Assembly: GCA_934488695.1 (NCBI GenBank)
Contig: CAKSSH010000017.1
Location: forward strand, 1 to 30,515
Reading direction: 5' to 3'
Length of the DNA stretch: 30,515 nucleotides
From: an uncultured Oscillospiraceae bacterium
GTDB taxonomy: Bacteria > Bacillota > Clostridia > Oscillospirales > Ruminococcaceae
Positions 23,664 through 30,515 of this stretch are shown here, one piece after another. The translations under genes and the position numbers were made by a program. The notes under the pieces were generated by a model, which ran no database searches, was not told the DNA's origin, and saw nothing but the letters and a program-made list of their open reading frames with translations. Every line of letters begins with the position of its first letter. Position 1 is the first letter of the stretch.

Positions 23664-23693
23664 GCCGGGGCGGGGTCCATGCCCCGCCCCGGC
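23664..23693 (-). promoter_or_regulatory. 12-bp GC hairpin just after the capsid gene
   Basis: A perfect 12-bp stem (23682-23693 with 23664-23675) of only G and C with a 6-nt loop starts 13 nt after the capsid stop. No T-tract follows, so it is more likely an mRNA-stabilising or processing element that keeps capsid message abundant. Confidence 0.6.
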
Positions 23694-23706
23694 TCTCCCG
23701 ATAAAA

Positions 23707-24909
23707 TTAGTCGCAGAGTGTGCTTTGGGTCTCAACACGCACCATAAACGGCTGCGACAAAATAGCGGCTGTCTTAACAGCCTTCCAACCGACCGTCGCA
23801 CGCTGGTCAAGCGGATCTCCCGACCCCGCCGAGCCAAGCTGCTTGATGATGGTCTTGAGTCCGCCGCCCTCAACCTCGGTGATTCCGTAAGCATCGGCGC
23901 CGATAATCAGGGTCGAATAAACATCAGCACCGGCAGCGCCGCCCTCGCCCGGATAAATAACGGCGCCTACCGCGGCGTCCGCCGACAAAACGGCCTCGTC
24001 CAACGTCACATTGCCTTCTGCAGCACCGGCTGCCGTTACGGTATACAGCTTGCTGCCGAGCAGCACCTTTCTGCCGACAAGCGCCTGTGCATCCTCCGCT
24101 GTCAGGGTCTCGTTGACCGTTAAGGTCTTACCGGCACTCGTCAGCGCAGTTTTGACCGACAATGTGCGGCTGGCTGCTGTCAAATCCTCGGCATGGAAAA
24201 CCTTAGCCTCGGTCGTTTCAATAAACCGACAACCGAAAATGCGACCGATTTCGCCCTCATACCAGTCCTTGGGATTGTAATCCTTCACGCTCTGCCATTC
24301 GGCGTCATTCATCAGATCATAAGCAACGTTTGAGTGAACGATAGCCACATAGTCGCCGTTGATTTTCTTGGCAAGCCCCTTCTTCAGCGTATTGACCGCC
24401 TTTTTCACCGCCGCAACCGTCATAATATGATTGGTGCTCAGCTTATGGCGGGCATCCACCTCTCCCGCCGCATACTGCACGTTGGTGCCGGCATTGATGA
24501 TCTCACGAGTGACCGTGTCCAGCGTTCTGCCGGCCTGATCGCCCAGGATAACGGTCGCCTCCAGAATGTTGTTGTCAATCGCCGTCAAATCCAGCATGTC
24601 CGAAACCGTCACATAATCACCGTACTGCTGGACGGTTGCCGTCAGCTTGGACCAATCCAGCTTTTTCCCGCTCGGAGTGACCCCTTCGGTCAGTGCGCCG
24701 GTAGCCTTTGGAAACGGATTGAGACGCCGAAATTCAATCGTCTTTCCGCCGTTTTTGGGAATCGACCGCTTTTGACCGAAACGGTCATGCACCAGCAGCG
24801 GCTCGGCATTCCGAATCAACTCGGTGTCGTAATAGGTTTTCATCTCAACGCTGCTGATTTCTTGATTTTCTCCGCTTTGGGAAGTAATGTTGGTGTTCAG
24901 TTCTGCCAT
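23707..24909 (-). CDS. Major capsid protein, N4-gp56 family
   Basis: A 400-aa HK97-fold capsid protein. The N-terminal half follows the N4-gp56 pattern (SVEMKTYYDTELIRNAEPLLVHDRFGQKRSIPKNGGKTIEFRR, then ATVQQYGDYVTVSDMLDLTAIDN). DWYEGEIGRIFGCRFIETTEAKVF (216-238) and VYSTLIIGADAYGITEV (330-346) are the usual core pieces, with PLDQRATVGWKAVKTAAIL near the end. Between them, residues about 240-328 are an extra Thr/Ala-rich beta segment, probably a surface domain. No separate protease or cleaved prohead is evident. AAAAAGGAG precedes the ATG. This is the strongest indication of a podovirus-type head. Confidence 0.88.
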   Translation of the reverse strand: MAELNTNITSQSGENQEISSVEMKTYYDTELIRNAEPLLVHDRFGQKRSIPKNGGKTIEFRRLNPFPKATGALTEGVTPSGKKLDWSKLTATVQQYGDYVTVSDMLDLTAIDNNILEATVILGDQAGRTLDTVTREIINAGTNVQYAAGEVDARHKLSTNHIMTVAAVKKAVNTLKKGLAKKINGDYVAIVHSNVAYDLMNDAEWQSVKDYNPKDWYEGEIGRIFGCRFIETTEAKVFHAEDLTAASRTLSVKTALTSAGKTLTVNETLTAEDAQALVGRKVLLGSKLYTVTAAGAAEGNVTLDEAVLSADAAVGAVIYPGEGGAAGADVYSTLIIGADAYGITEVEGGGLKTIIKQLGSAGSGDPLDQRATVGWKAVKTAAILSQPFMVRVETQSTLCD

Positions 24910-24933
24910 AGTCTCTCATTCTCCTTTTTCATT

Positions 24934-25680
24934 TTAAAAGGTAATGCGCTCACCGCGCCTTACCCGCTCTCGGATGGATGCGCGTTGCGCATCCGATAGT
25001 TGTCTTGGGTCCAATGACGCCGAAAAGCTGCCGTATCCGGAAACGGCGTCCTCCTCCGGCCGAAGACCCCTTAGCCGAATTTCTCGGACAAGGGCGCCGC
25101 AGGCACGCTCTTTTTCCGCCTCAATAAGCTCAGACAGATGCAGCGCGTCAAACGCCTCCTTGACCGAAAAACCATTCTGAAGCAGCGCGCAAAAGCGGCT
25201 GTCCGCAAGCAGGTCCGAAGCCTGCCCGTTTTGATAAAACTCGCTTTGCTCTGCCGAAAGCTGTTCCAGCTCGGCCGCAAGCGCCGTTTCGAGCTGCCCT
25301 TTTTTCTCGACAAGCTCGTTTTCGCATTGGGCAAACGCCGCCTCGTCCATCGGCTCCTCGTCTGCCTGCATGTCCTCCGAATGCCGCAAGGTCTGTCGCA
25401 GTGCATCTATATCCTCAACACCGCGCTGCCGACACATCTCCTGCACCACCGGCCGCAGCCGGGAGAGCTCTTCCCCCTGCGCCCGTGCCCGTGCCAGCCG
25501 TTTGCCCAGCGCCTTGTCAATGCACTGTTGAAACTCCTGCTGCGTTCTGAAAACACGATATGCCTCCGGCTCGCCCTTTACAGGCTCGCAGTCTTCCCGG
25601 TCGGGCGTCCCCGACGGGTTGACCCCGGCGTCTGCGCCGGCAGAAAGGTCTTGTATATCCATATCGACGTAATTATCCAT
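24934..25680 (-). CDS. Capsid scaffold protein
   Basis: A 248-aa, very acidic and helix-rich protein just upstream of the capsid gene. A flexible N-terminus (about 1-40, rich in Asp, Gly and Pro) precedes EAYRVFRTQQEFQQCIDKALGKRLARARAQGEEL, found in many phage scaffolds, and a long coiled coil (DEAAFAQCENELVEKKGQLETALAAELEQL). The C-terminus is basic (RASIRERVRRGERITF), as expected for the capsid-binding end. Order and composition give the assignment. AGGAG is 6-8 nt before the ATG. Confidence 0.8.
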   Translation of the reverse strand: MDNYVDMDIQDLSAGADAGVNPSGTPDREDCEPVKGEPEAYRVFRTQQEFQQCIDKALGKRLARARAQGEELSRLRPVVQEMCRQRGVEDIDALRQTLRHSEDMQADEEPMDEAAFAQCENELVEKKGQLETALAAELEQLSAEQSEFYQNGQASDLLADSRFCALLQNGFSVKEAFDALHLSELIEAEKERACGALVREIRLRGLRPEEDAVSGYGSFSASLDPRQLSDAQRASIRERVRRGERITF

Positions 25681-25689
25681 AAAACGCTC

Positions 25690-27294
25690 CTATCTTCCGC
25701 CCAAAGAACGGATAATACTTTGCTTGTTGTCCAGCACCATTGCATCAATCGCCGCAATCGCAGCGTCACGGCGCTCCGGATCAAAGGCACCCTGCCGATA
25801 CAAGTCCAGAATCAATTCATTGTGCGCAACGGTATTAAAGGTGTTCTTCTTCTGCGCCGAAACCTCAATATCAAACACTGCCGCCGTAAGCGCGCCGCTC
25901 TCACCGCCGAGACCCAGATAGGAAACGCTGCCGTCCTCCCCGGTAATCCGGAAACTGCGCTGCTCGGTATAAAACTGTGTAACCACCTCAATCACCATGT
26001 AAACCAGCCGTGAAAAAGCCCGATAAGTGTTCTCAATCGAATCGCGCGACAGCCGACTGCCGGCCTCCTGCAGCGCCGCAATCGCCGCATACGCCGTAAC
26101 GCCCTTTGCCGTATCGCCCTGCGAAAAGTCGCGGTTGCCGATAATCTCTTTCAGCTCGTTGATCTTGTTTTCCCTGCAGCCGATAATCGACGCGGAAAGA
26201 GCCGTCCCCTGCAAAGGCCGAACGGCACTGTCGTCCACGTTGCGGTCACATTCAATAAAGTCTACCGACAAATCGCACAGCTTTTGGGGGTCAATGCCGC
26301 CGTCCCGTTTGACCAAAAATCGCTGGCGCGCCGCAATCAGCGCGTTGCGCTCAATAAGATACTCCAGCTTGTCGATCTGTGCCTGAGCGTTTTTGCCGAT
26401 GTCAATCATTCCCATGCCGAACGGCGACCCCTCCACCGGCACTAAGGTGTCTACCACAAACGGATACAGCCCGTGACGATATAAGCCGCATTTTTCAAAA
26501 TTCGGGTCGGTTTTGGTGCTGTACACCGCCTTCTCACCGATAATTTTAGTCAGATGTACCGCGTTTCCGCCGTTTTGAAGCGGCACCTTTTCATAACAGT
26601 CGATAATACAAACCTTGTTTTCGGTGTCGCGGGTGCCGAAATAGCTCTTGACCGACAACTCCTGCCCGTCAAATGTAAGCTGTGCGTCGGGGTAGCGCCG
26701 CTGCGCCTCAAGCGCGTCACACAAGGACAACACAAAAATGTACCGACTGTCCTGCAAGTCGTTGATGTAGGGCTGACAATAAAACCGCAGCAGATCGATC
26801 TTTTTGATGGATACATCTCCGAGACCGTTCTCCAGCGCGTTATCCCAGAAAACCCCGTAAATACCGCTTCCCTGCTTCAGCTTGTACCACCACACATCGG
26901 AATAGACCTCCCGAAAGCCGTTTTTCTGCAGCACCAGCGGAATAATTTTAGACAACTTCTCTGCCCGCTCCCGATCCCCCGGCTCCCGCTCCAGTAAAAC
27001 CGGCAGCGGATAACTTTCCATGGCCTCGGCATGCCGATGCCAAATACCGTTTAGCAGATACGACCCGGACGGTTTAAATCCCTCCTCCTGACGGCTTGCC
27101 CCACCGATATACTGCCAATGATTGCCGCGGAACCAATTCTCGTTTTCGATAATGTTCCGATCCATCTTTTCCTTGGCGTCCCGGTAGCTGCGGAAGGCTG
27201 AAAGCATTGCCGCCACCTCCTCCTTGGGCAGCGCCCCCGGCTTCTGCCGGCGCAGCGTAAGCTCGTGCCCGGCAAATCGAACTGTTTTTTCCAT
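25690..27294 (-). CDS. Portal protein
   Basis: A 534-aa portal of the P22/N4-like class, forming the dodecameric ring at one capsid vertex through which DNA is packaged and released. Early FRGNHWQYIGGASRQEEGFKPSGSYLLNGIWHRHAEAM and NPFV-type segments (GLYPFVVDTLVPVEGSPFGMGMIDIGKNAQAQIDKL) match portal cores. The helical stem and clip follow, with REIIGNRDFSQGDTAKGVTAYAAIAALQEAGSRLSRDSI (residue runs as positioned near 390-430). Length is normal and the frame is intact. AAGGAG precedes the ATG; the gene begins 18 bp after TerL ends. Confidence 0.88.
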   Translation of the reverse strand: MEKTVRFAGHELTLRRQKPGALPKEEVAAMLSAFRSYRDAKEKMDRNIIENENWFRGNHWQYIGGASRQEEGFKPSGSYLLNGIWHRHAEAMESYPLPVLLEREPGDRERAEKLSKIIPLVLQKNGFREVYSDVWWYKLKQGSGIYGVFWDNALENGLGDVSIKKIDLLRFYCQPYINDLQDSRYIFVLSLCDALEAQRRYPDAQLTFDGQELSVKSYFGTRDTENKVCIIDCYEKVPLQNGGNAVHLTKIIGEKAVYSTKTDPNFEKCGLYRHGLYPFVVDTLVPVEGSPFGMGMIDIGKNAQAQIDKLEYLIERNALIAARQRFLVKRDGGIDPQKLCDLSVDFIECDRNVDDSAVRPLQGTALSASIIGCRENKINELKEIIGNRDFSQGDTAKGVTAYAAIAALQEAGSRLSRDSIENTYRAFSRLVYMVIEVVTQFYTEQRSFRITGEDGSVSYLGLGGESGALTAAVFDIEVSAQKKNTFNTVAHNELILDLYRQGAFDPERRDAAIAAIDAMVLDNKQSIIRSLGGR

Positions 27295-27312
27295 GTCTTT
27301 CGCTCCTTTTTA

Positions 27313-28761
27313 TTAAAATGCATAAGGGTTTCTGAAGGTCGGCCGCTCGAACAAATCCAGCGGGTCAAAGCCCGGCGCCTGCGCCGGCTCCCGCGGCCGC
27401 GGCGCCGTAATCGGCCGGTACATACACATATACCGCGTCTCGTCGTAAATATGATCCTCTCCCTGACTGTTGATGTCCTCAACATATACGGGATCATAGG
27501 TCAGCGCTGGCAGCGTCCGAATAAAGTCATGACAGTTTGAAAAGACATACAGCATCGGCACCCCGCGCTCGTCAAAGGATAGGCGATGATGCAGCTGCAT
27601 TTTCCCGGCGATTCGCTCATTGTCTCCGCCCGAAAAATAAATGCCTTGTCGCTCTAAAATAGCCGCAATACAGCCGTCGCTTCCCCGACTCTCGTCGAAA
27701 ATAGACGGGTCGGCAATGCCGATAATGTGTCGTCCCTTTTCATATCGGTCCTCATACTGCCGAATAAGCCGCGCCACCTCGTGCGGCGAAAGCCGCATTC
27801 CGACATTCGGCCGAAGTGTTCGCCCGGTCGATACATCCTTCGGGCTGCCGTAGATCTCGGCATATCGATACAGCCGCCCCTCCTCGTCCTGCGCCCAATA
27901 ACCAACCGAAAACGGTCGACTGTAGCCCCAGTCCATACTGCGAAATCGCTGCCATTCCTCCGGAATCCGAAACGGCTCGATGACATGGGTATACAGCCGG
28001 TCCCGATAATGGTTTGAGTCGTTGACAAACTCGGTGAACACCTGCCCGTCAAAAACATTCCAGTCTCCCAACAGCAACGCCCGGCGCAGCGCCGGCGGTT
28101 TTTGCTCCAATTCAATAATGTAATCATCGCTCAGGTGCGGGTTGTCGGTGGCATACGCCGGAATATATTGCCGCGTCACCTGTTTTTCATGTCCCAAAAG
28201 CTGGGACTGGACCGTGATCGTATGCACCTCAAACGGTGCCATGCCGTCAATAAAAGCCGCTTTGACCCAGCCGTGTCCCACTCCGCCCGGGTTGGTCGTC
28301 AGCCGAATCTTCGGCCGAATTCCCAGCCGTTTGGGCGTGCGCAGCCTTGTTTTTAGATAGTCGTAGATTTCTGCGGTAAAATGCGTCAGCTCATCGATAT
28401 ACAGCCGGTGCATTTCGCAGCCTTGATACTTGTAGGCGTCCTGCAAGCTGCGACAAAACCGAAAATGCAGCGTCGACCCGTTTTGAAAGACCATATCATG
28501 CGTGCTGCGACTGTAGCTGTATAGCTCTTTGGGTACACAACGCAGCGCCTGCGCGATCAATGTGCTTTCCAGCTCCGGATAGCTGCGCCGGAACAGGTAA
28601 CTGTCAATTCCGTCATGCTCCAGCGCGTCGATCACCGCCTCCATAACAATCGCGCAGCTTTTTCCGCCGCCCGCCGCTCCGCCGTACAACACCTCATCCG
28701 CCGAGGATGCATGAAACAGCGCCTGCTTCGGCGTCGGCAGATAATCGAGATTGTATTTCAC
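27313..28761 (-). CDS. Terminase large subunit
   Basis: A 482-aa DNA packaging motor and nuclease. The ATPase half has Walker A GGAAGGGKS (27-35), Walker B LYIDE (120-124) and coupling motif TTNPGG (155-160). The RNase H-like nuclease half has candidate metal-binding aspartates at Asp277 (SMDWGY), Asp351 (IADPS) and Asp436/Asp440 near the end. All motifs needed for ATP-driven packaging and cleavage are present, so nothing suggests decay. Translation starts at GTG 28761, overlapping the TGA of the upstream gene (GTGA) and preceded by AGAGGAGG. The ORF ends 18 bp before the portal ATG. Confidence 0.95.
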   Translation of the reverse strand: MKYNLDYLPTPKQALFHASSADEVLYGGAAGGGKSCAIVMEAVIDALEHDGIDSYLFRRSYPELESTLIAQALRCVPKELYSYSRSTHDMVFQNGSTLHFRFCRSLQDAYKYQGCEMHRLYIDELTHFTAEIYDYLKTRLRTPKRLGIRPKIRLTTNPGGVGHGWVKAAFIDGMAPFEVHTITVQSQLLGHEKQVTRQYIPAYATDNPHLSDDYIIELEQKPPALRRALLLGDWNVFDGQVFTEFVNDSNHYRDRLYTHVIEPFRIPEEWQRFRSMDWGYSRPFSVGYWAQDEEGRLYRYAEIYGSPKDVSTGRTLRPNVGMRLSPHEVARLIRQYEDRYEKGRHIIGIADPSIFDESRGSDGCIAAILERQGIYFSGGDNERIAGKMQLHHRLSFDERGVPMLYVFSNCHDFIRTLPALTYDPVYVEDINSQGEDHIYDETRYMCMYRPITAPRPREPAQAPGFDPLDLFERPTFRNPYAF

Positions 28762-28997
28762 TTGTCCGCCTCCTCTGCCCGCGGAATCTGATGGGTAACA
28801 ATCACCGGCCCGTCCTCCCGCTCCGGCGTCTTTCCGAATTTTTCCACCAGAGTTCCCAAAGCCGACGCAATCTGATTGAGCGGCGCCCCCTCCAGTTTTT
28901 CCGGACGAGACAGCTCTCGCATGTACAGACGAATCAGCTTTTGTGCTCGTGCCCGATTTTTTTCATTCCAATCTCCCTGCGCTTTCTTTTCCGCCAT
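28758..28997 (-). CDS. Small protein upstream of TerL, possible small terminase subunit
   Basis: A 79-aa helical, charged protein (KNRARAQKLIRLYMRELSRPEKLEG, then APLNQIASALGTLVEKFGKTPE). Genes of this type and the APLNQ...LG.L..KFG motif lie directly before TerL in many Clostridia phages, so a DNA-recognition or packaging-adaptor role is likely. It is much shorter than usual small terminases and I see no clear helix-turn-helix. The stop overlaps the TerL GTG. GGAGAG precedes the ATG. Confidence 0.6.
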   Translation of the reverse strand: MAEKKAQGDWNEKNRARAQKLIRLYMRELSRPEKLEGAPLNQIASALGTLVEKFGKTPEREDGPVIVTHQIPRAEEADK

Positions 28998-29010
28998 GCT
29001 GCCCTCTCCT

Positions 29011-29196
29011 TTAATAGTCCTTCATCATGTGGACGCTGTCCCACATATCGTCAATCTCCTGATTCAAAAGTGCGATCCGAACATAAATCTCGTCTCGAAA
29101 GCCGCCCTCTATGCCGTAAAGCTCGGCTGTCAGGGTCTTGACCCGCTCTTCCAGCCGCCGAATCTGCATTTTGTATTGCGCCACCAGCTCCTGCAT
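29011..29196 (-). CDS. Small coiled-coil protein, first gene of the cassette
   Basis: A 61-aa protein from ATG 29196, preceded by AAAGGGG at 8 nt; a GTG three codons earlier lies too close to that site. Heptads (YKMQIRRLEERVKTLTAELYGIEG) suggest a coiled coil. Function unknown. It opens the operon, 13 bp before the next gene. On the minus strand upstream (29197-29280) I see no convincing promoter, only weak TAAGAT- and TATAGA-like boxes without a -35 partner. Confidence 0.6.
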   Translation of the reverse strand: MQELVAQYKMQIRRLEERVKTLTAELYGIEGGFRDEIYVRIALLNQEIDDMWDSVHMMKDY

Positions 29197-29292
29197 GCCG
29201 CTCACCCCTTTCCGTGTCGCCGTCCTTTCTGACTACTATCTTATCCGATAAATTTTTTCTATAGTGGATGTTCTTGAAAAAGTCTGCCCGCC

Positions 29293-29321
29293 TTGCAAAG
29301 AAACAGCGCCTGTGCTATAAT
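29293..29321 (+). promoter_or_regulatory. Sigma-A promoter of the pseudouridine synthase gene
   Basis: TTGCAA (29293-29298) and TATAAT (29316-29321) are spaced by 17 bp; AAGGAGG follows near 29335-29341. Confidence 0.83.
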
Positions 29322-29349
29322 AAAGCCACTCGGAAAGGAGGCTGACAAA

Positions 29350-30330
29350 ATGCGCGAGGTAACCATCGGTAAAAACGACGCCGGCCAGACCCTGCAAAAA
29401 TACCTGCAAAAAAATCTCTACCGCATGCCTGCCAGCCTGCTGCAAAAATCCATCCGAAAAGGCCGGGTGCGCCAAAACGGCAAAAAAGTCACCGACCCGC
29501 ATTGTATGCTCTGCGTCGGTGACCTGCTCTCTCTTTATATCAATGATGAGTTTTTTGAAAAAACGCCGCCTAAAAATGATTACTTGTTTGCCCCTGCCGA
29601 CCTGAACATTCTTTATGAGGACGACAATATTTTGCTGGTAGATAAGCCCGCCGGCCTTGCCGTCCATGATTTTGACGGCGCCGGCAGTGACACCTTGATT
29701 AACCGTATTTTGCACCTTTTGACGCTGCGTGGCGAATATGACAGCGCTTGTGAGGGCGCCTTTGCCCCGGCCCTGTGTAACCGGATTGACCGCAATACCT
29801 GCGGAATTGTCATCGCCGCCAAAAATGCTGCCGCCCTGCGGGAGATGAACGCGCTGATTCGCGACCGGCGGCTTCTCAAAAAGTATCACTGCCTCTGTCG
29901 CGGCCTGCCGCCGAAGCCGGCCGATGAGGTTCGTCTTTATCTTGAAAAGCTGGAAAACGAAAACCGCTGCCTTGTCCGGCAACGCCCTGCGCCCGGGTGT
30001 AAAACCGCCGTCACCCGTTATAAAACGCTGTGGCAAAACGGCCTTTTTTCACTTTTGGAGGTCACCTTGCTGACCGGCCGGACGCACCAGATCCGCGCCA
30101 CCCTTTCCCACCTCGGCTGCCCTATCCTCGGAGACGGTAAGTACGGGAAAAGCGCCGCGGCCGACCGAGCCATCGGCTTTCCCTATCAAGCTCTCTGCTC
30201 CTGCTTTTTGGCTTTTTCCTGCCCCGACGGTTTTTTTGCTTACCTCGACGGAAAGAGCTTTTCCGTCCCCGATATTTGGTTTGAGAAAACAATAAAAACG
30301 CTCCCCGCCCGCACAAGCTCCAAGCCCTAA
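29350..30330 (+). CDS. RluA-family RNA pseudouridine synthase
   Basis: A 326-aa enzyme converting uridine to pseudouridine in ribosomal (or transfer) RNA. An N-terminal S4-type RNA-binding domain (about 1-70) is followed by the catalytic domain with VDKPAGLAVHDFDGAG and NRIDRNTCGIVIAAK. The catalytic Asp is that of the HRLDRxTSG motif, here NRIDRNTCG with the first His replaced by Asn, as in some Clostridia paralogues. LLTGRTHQIRATLSHLGCPILGD is the diagnostic C-terminal motif. I chose the ATG at 29350 for AAGGAGG 8 nt upstream; the in-frame start 19 codons earlier would be upstream of the promoter -10. Target uridine cannot be predicted. Confidence 0.93.
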   Translation: MREVTIGKNDAGQTLQKYLQKNLYRMPASLLQKSIRKGRVRQNGKKVTDPHCMLCVGDLLSLYINDEFFEKTPPKNDYLFAPADLNILYEDDNILLVDKPAGLAVHDFDGAGSDTLINRILHLLTLRGEYDSACEGAFAPALCNRIDRNTCGIVIAAKNAAALREMNALIRDRRLLKKYHCLCRGLPPKPADEVRLYLEKLENENRCLVRQRPAPGCKTAVTRYKTLWQNGLFSLLEVTLLTGRTHQIRATLSHLGCPILGDGKYGKSAAADRAIGFPYQALCSCFLAFSCPDGFFAYLDGKSFSVPDIWFEKTIKTLPARTSSKP

Positions 30331-30331
30331 G

Positions 30332-30445
30332 CCCGCCGGCACTCCTGCTTTCTCGGCCGGCACTTGAATCTCCCCCGCCGGCACTCCTGCTTTCTCGGCC
30401 GGCACTTGAATCTCCCCCGCCGGCACTCCTGCTTTCTCGGCCGGC
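30332..30445. repeat. 42-bp tandem repeat, about 2.7 copies
   Basis: Identical 42-bp units begin at 30335, 30377 and 30419; the third breaks off after 27 bp. Each contains two GCCGGC sites. The array starts right after the pseudouridine synthase stop. Being a multiple of three, it keeps a minus-strand frame open, with a 14-residue repeat (unit VPAEKAGVPAGEIQ), but that frame has no ribosome binding site. The remaining bases to the window end show nothing recognisable. Confidence 0.9.
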
Positions 30446-30515
30446 CGCGCTTCTGCCGGCGCCCTGCTCCCCGGCCGCTGTCCCGCCTTTTTTCGATTCA
30501 TGCTTTTTGTTTGGT

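Larger units (their letters stand above)
18056..29196 (-). mobile_element. Podovirus-like particle cassette without integration or replication genes
   Basis: Fifteen minus-strand genes with gaps mostly under 45 bp and several stop/start overlaps form one apparent operon. The order is two small genes, large terminase, portal, scaffold, capsid, small protein, connector, propeller-like tail protein, two small proteins, fibre, XhlA-like, holin-like and endolysin. Head, packaging, short tail and lysis are all represented. No integrase, recombinase, repressor, replication protein, tape measure or tail tube/sheath gene is present. By eye I found no direct repeat at the two edges. Base composition and ribosome binding sites resemble the host. 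It could be a prophage reduced to its late operon or a domesticated gene-transfer-agent-like particle. Confidence 0.75.

Noticed and set aside
17760..29349. attL/attR pair flanking the phage-like cassette
   Set aside because: I compared 17760-18055 with 29197-29349 by eye and saw no shared direct repeat of useful length, and no tRNA lies at either edge.
30332..30445. CRISPR array
   Set aside because: The 42-bp units are adjacent with no variable spacers, so this is a simple tandem repeat.
30049..30501. 150-codon minus-strand frame containing the 14-residue repeats
   Set aside because: No ribosome binding site before its ATG, and about 280 bp lie antisense to the well-supported pseudouridine synthase gene; the repeat alone keeps the frame open.

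Overview
The window looks like a chromosomal segment of a Gram-positive, sporulation-capable, moderately GC-rich Clostridia (Oscillospiraceae/Ruminococcaceae-like). The evidence is a spoVT orthologue, the dgt-dnaG-rpoD order, a guanine riboswitch on xpt, a BMP-family nucleoside ABC transporter, strong AGGAGG-type ribosome binding sites with ATG/GTG/TTG starts, and sigma-A promoters close to TTGACA-17-TATAAT. Genus and species cannot be named from the sequence alone.

Layout. (1) 76-263: a tRNA-Gly(CCC) on the minus strand with its own promoter and terminator. (2) 383-4816: a sugar-type regulator (GntR-like winged helix plus LacI-like sensor, minus) diverges from a three-gene operon: a GH20-like protein lacking the usual catalytic glutamate, a SIS-domain phosphosugar-binding protein, and a TIM-barrel glycosidase-like protein. 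A perfect 9+9 bp inverted repeat sits inside the regulator's own promoter. (3) 4826-5362: spoVT (minus). (4) 5519-12675: a purine salvage region. xpt lies behind a divergent guanine riboswitch and terminator. It is followed by a nucleoside-binding lipoprotein, a duplicated-ATPase ABC protein, two permeases and purA, so nucleoside uptake, guanine/xanthine salvage and AMP synthesis from IMP are linked. (5) 12684-17865: core genes rpmE (long structured leader), a YigZ/IMPACT protein, and the dgt-dnaG-rpoD operon, ending in a strong terminator.

(6) 18056-29196: a block of 15 tightly packed minus-strand genes encoding a short-tailed (podovirus-type) particle. In transcription order these are two small proteins, TerL, portal, scaffold, an N4-gp56-type major capsid protein, a small protein, a connector, a beta-propeller-like tail protein, two small coiled-coil proteins, a BppU-like fibre, an XhlA-like protein, a holin-like protein and an M23 endolysin. 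There is no integrase, repressor, replication gene, tape measure or visible att repeat, and all key TerL motifs are intact. This is the most unusual part of the window. It may be a decayed prophage whose structural module is still intact, or a domesticated particle such as a gene-transfer-agent-like element.

(7) 29293-30515: a RluA-family pseudouridine synthase with its own promoter, followed by a 42-bp tandem repeat of unknown role. The densest regulatory DNA is at 5519-5733, where promoter, aptamer, alternative pairing and terminator are all visible.
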